Part shown: one piece after another, positions 6,315 through 7,287 of the stretch
Position numbering within the stretch: the stretch's first letter is position 1
Layout of the letters: each line of letters opens with the position of its first letter
Origin: Bacteroidales bacterium
Lineage (GTDB): Bacteria; Bacteroidota; Bacteroidia; Bacteroidales; UBA7960
Direction: 5' to 3'
NCBI GenBank assembly: GCA_007122745.1
Contig: SKTA01000205.1
Location: forward strand, 1 to 7,287
DNA length: 7,287 nucleotides
Made by a program: the position numbers and the translations under genes
Notes under the pieces: generated by a model
The model's database searches: none
Seen by the model: only the letters and a program-made list of their open reading frames with translations
What the model was told of the DNA's origin: nothing

Positions 6315-6514
6315 AACGATTCTTTTTTTATGATCTGTCTTGCCTTTATTACATGATCCGCATGCACATAAAGTTCCAGTTCTCCAAAAAGATAGAAGGA
6401 GTCTTTTTTATTGATGATAACGCTTTTGATCCCTTCATCCTCCAGGACAGCCTGTGTTATTTCAATTTTATGTTCAAAAGATGAGCTATATACTTTTTGC
6501 CAGTTTTCTTCCAT
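6311..6514 (-). CDS. DUF2007-type small protein
   Basis: A 67-residue soluble protein. The layout WQKVYSSSFEHKIEITQAVLEDEGIKSVIINKKDS then ELELYVHADHVIKARQIIKK is that of the DUF2007 family (called putative signal-transducing proteins): a small alpha/beta fold of ferredoxin or ACT-like size whose function is unknown. The central KKDSFYLFGE stretch is typical of Bacteroidota members. No catalytic motif or Cys pair is seen. It begins 5 bases after the LUD gene stop and its TGA overlaps the cdsA GTG by 4 bases, so it is almost certainly translated within this operon. A role in controlling lipid synthesis is only a guess from position. Confidence 0.85.
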   Translation of the reverse strand: MEENWQKVYSSSFEHKIEITQAVLEDEGIKSVIINKKDSFYLFGELELYVHADHVIKARQIIKKESL

Positions 6515-6519
6515 AATGA

Positions 6520-7173
6520 TCAGCTTTCAGTTGCATTCATATCAAGTAAAAAAAGATAGACCTCTTTCGGACCATGTGCACCGTACACCAAGGTCTTTTC
6601 AATATCTGCCGTTCGGCTCGGACCTGTCAGGAAGCTGATCAGTGAGGGTTTCTCTTTCCCATATTTTTCATTGATATACTGCATCGCATCAGCAATGCTC
6701 TCCACCAATTGATGGCTTGTGGCAACAACGATATGAATGGGTGAAGCAACGATCCCTTTTCTGCCGGCGTTGTTGCTGCTGCAAACAATTGTTCCGTGTC
6801 TGGCGATCAACACCTCACATCCGGTAACTGAAGCGTGGCAGGAAAAAACATTTTCAGGATTCTGTTCCAACTCTGCGCCCATTGAGTCAAGTAATGCTAC
6901 CAGATAATCCTCTATGCAGTATATCTTTTTCAGACCTGCCTCATTGATCAGGATCTGAAGGCTTTCGGCAAGCTCTTTCACTTCGGGACAAAAAACAAAC
7001 TTGCCATTGGCCTGAATAAATGCTTTTGCGAAGGACTCCTCCAAAAAGTCTTCTCCTGTGGTGTTATAAAGATTGCTTTCCACATCGACATCAATAAAAG
7101 GTGCAGGCATCCGGTCTACCAGAGCATCCCTGATGTTTTTCAATACCTTTTCTTTCGATGTGCTCTCCTTCAT
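6520..7173 (-). CDS. LUD-domain protein (LutC/YkgG-like)
   Basis: A 217-residue soluble protein of the LUD (lactate utilisation) family, to which LutC belongs. Seen in order: an N-terminal helix with KEKVLKNIRDAL (8-18), the block GCEVLIARHGTIVCSS (118-133), SPIHIVVATSHQLV (144-157), and the family hallmark TGPSRTADIEKTLVYGAHGPKEVYLFLL (183-210). LutC acts with LutA and LutB in L-lactate oxidation, but neither partner is in the window and the next genes are DUF2007 and cdsA. The true job of this lone copy is therefore open and lactate use should not be assumed. It heads the visible block, with an ATG at 7173 that has no clear Shine-Dalgarno. From memory, in many Bacteroidota a LUD gene lies between ftsH and cdsA; whether ftsH lies just past the right edge cannot be seen. 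Confidence 0.9.
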   Translation of the reverse strand: MKESTSKEKVLKNIRDALVDRMPAPFIDVDVESNLYNTTGEDFLEESFAKAFIQANGKFVFCPEVKELAESLQILINEAGLKKIYCIEDYLVALLDSMGAELEQNPENVFSCHASVTGCEVLIARHGTIVCSSNNAGRKGIVASPIHIVVATSHQLVESIADAMQYINEKYGKEKPSLISFLTGPSRTADIEKTLVYGAHGPKEVYLFLLDMNATES

Positions 7174-7265
7174 CTGTTAATATTCTTAATGACCCGTCCT
7201 GATTTTTGTTTACACTTTTCGGGGTTAATAACTATGTTTTTAGTGCGCATTTTACTTTACATTTT
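7174..7265. other. A/T-rich region upstream of the LUD-cdsA-psd block
   Basis: These 92 bases separate the LUD start codon from the hairpin at 7266. The minus strand has no exact TAnnTTTG box and no clear Shine-Dalgarno, so I cannot place a promoter; the block may be read through from a gene beyond the window. No coding frame is supported. Confidence 0.5.
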
Positions 7266-7287
7266 GGACAGCTCAAGCGCTGTCCCT
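7266..7287 (-). repeat. Hairpin-family copy 3 (GCTTGA loop on minus strand)
   Basis: GGACAGC (7266-7272) and GCTGTCC (7279-7285) pair perfectly around TCAAGC, which is GCTTGA on the minus strand. The 22 bases match the reverse complement of 2606-2627 at 20 positions. The element touches the right end of the window, so it may extend further. It lies about 93 bases upstream of the LUD gene and has no T tract on the minus strand. Confidence 0.75.

Overview
The window looks like a chromosomal stretch from a member of the Bacteroidota. The evidence is a FeoB followed by a tiny Cys-rich FeoB-associated membrane protein, a RecQ of the long type familiar from that phylum, a LUD / DUF2007 / cdsA / psd gene block, almost no Shine-Dalgarno sequences, and a TAnnTTTG-type promoter box ahead of recQ. 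The genus cannot be determined from the sequence.

Layout. Bases 1-2284 (+) hold the 3' part of feoB (ferrous iron transporter; the 5' end with the P-loop lies outside the window) and, 18 bases later, a 61-residue FeoB-associated protein. Bases 2285-2752 are a non-coding gap between convergent genes, packed with inverted repeats. Bases 2753-4657 (-) encode RecQ helicase, read from a TTG codon. After a 153-base gap, bases 4811-7173 (-) form a tight four-gene block. In transcription order it is a LUD-domain protein, a DUF2007 protein, CdsA (CDP-diacylglycerol synthase) and a short phosphatidylserine decarboxylase. The internal spacings are 5 bases, a 4-base overlap (GTGA) and 13 bases, so co-transcription is likely. 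Bases 7174-7287 are the region upstream of that block and contain another hairpin.

Function. The left pair imports Fe(II). The right block supplies two steps of phosphatidylethanolamine synthesis (CDP-diacylglycerol formation and phosphatidylserine decarboxylation); the intermediate phosphatidylserine synthase is not in the window. The LUD and DUF2007 genes ride with it without an obvious biochemical link.

The protein genes are ordinary housekeeping genes. The least explained part is the non-coding DNA. The gap between feoB and recQ carries at least six stem-loops, several with arms that compete for the same partner. Two of them belong to a small hairpin family (stem around an RCTTGA loop, with a compensatory change in the stem), and a third member lies on the opposite strand at the right end of the window. 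This resembles a dispersed REP-like or MITE-like repeat family. I see no new protein system.
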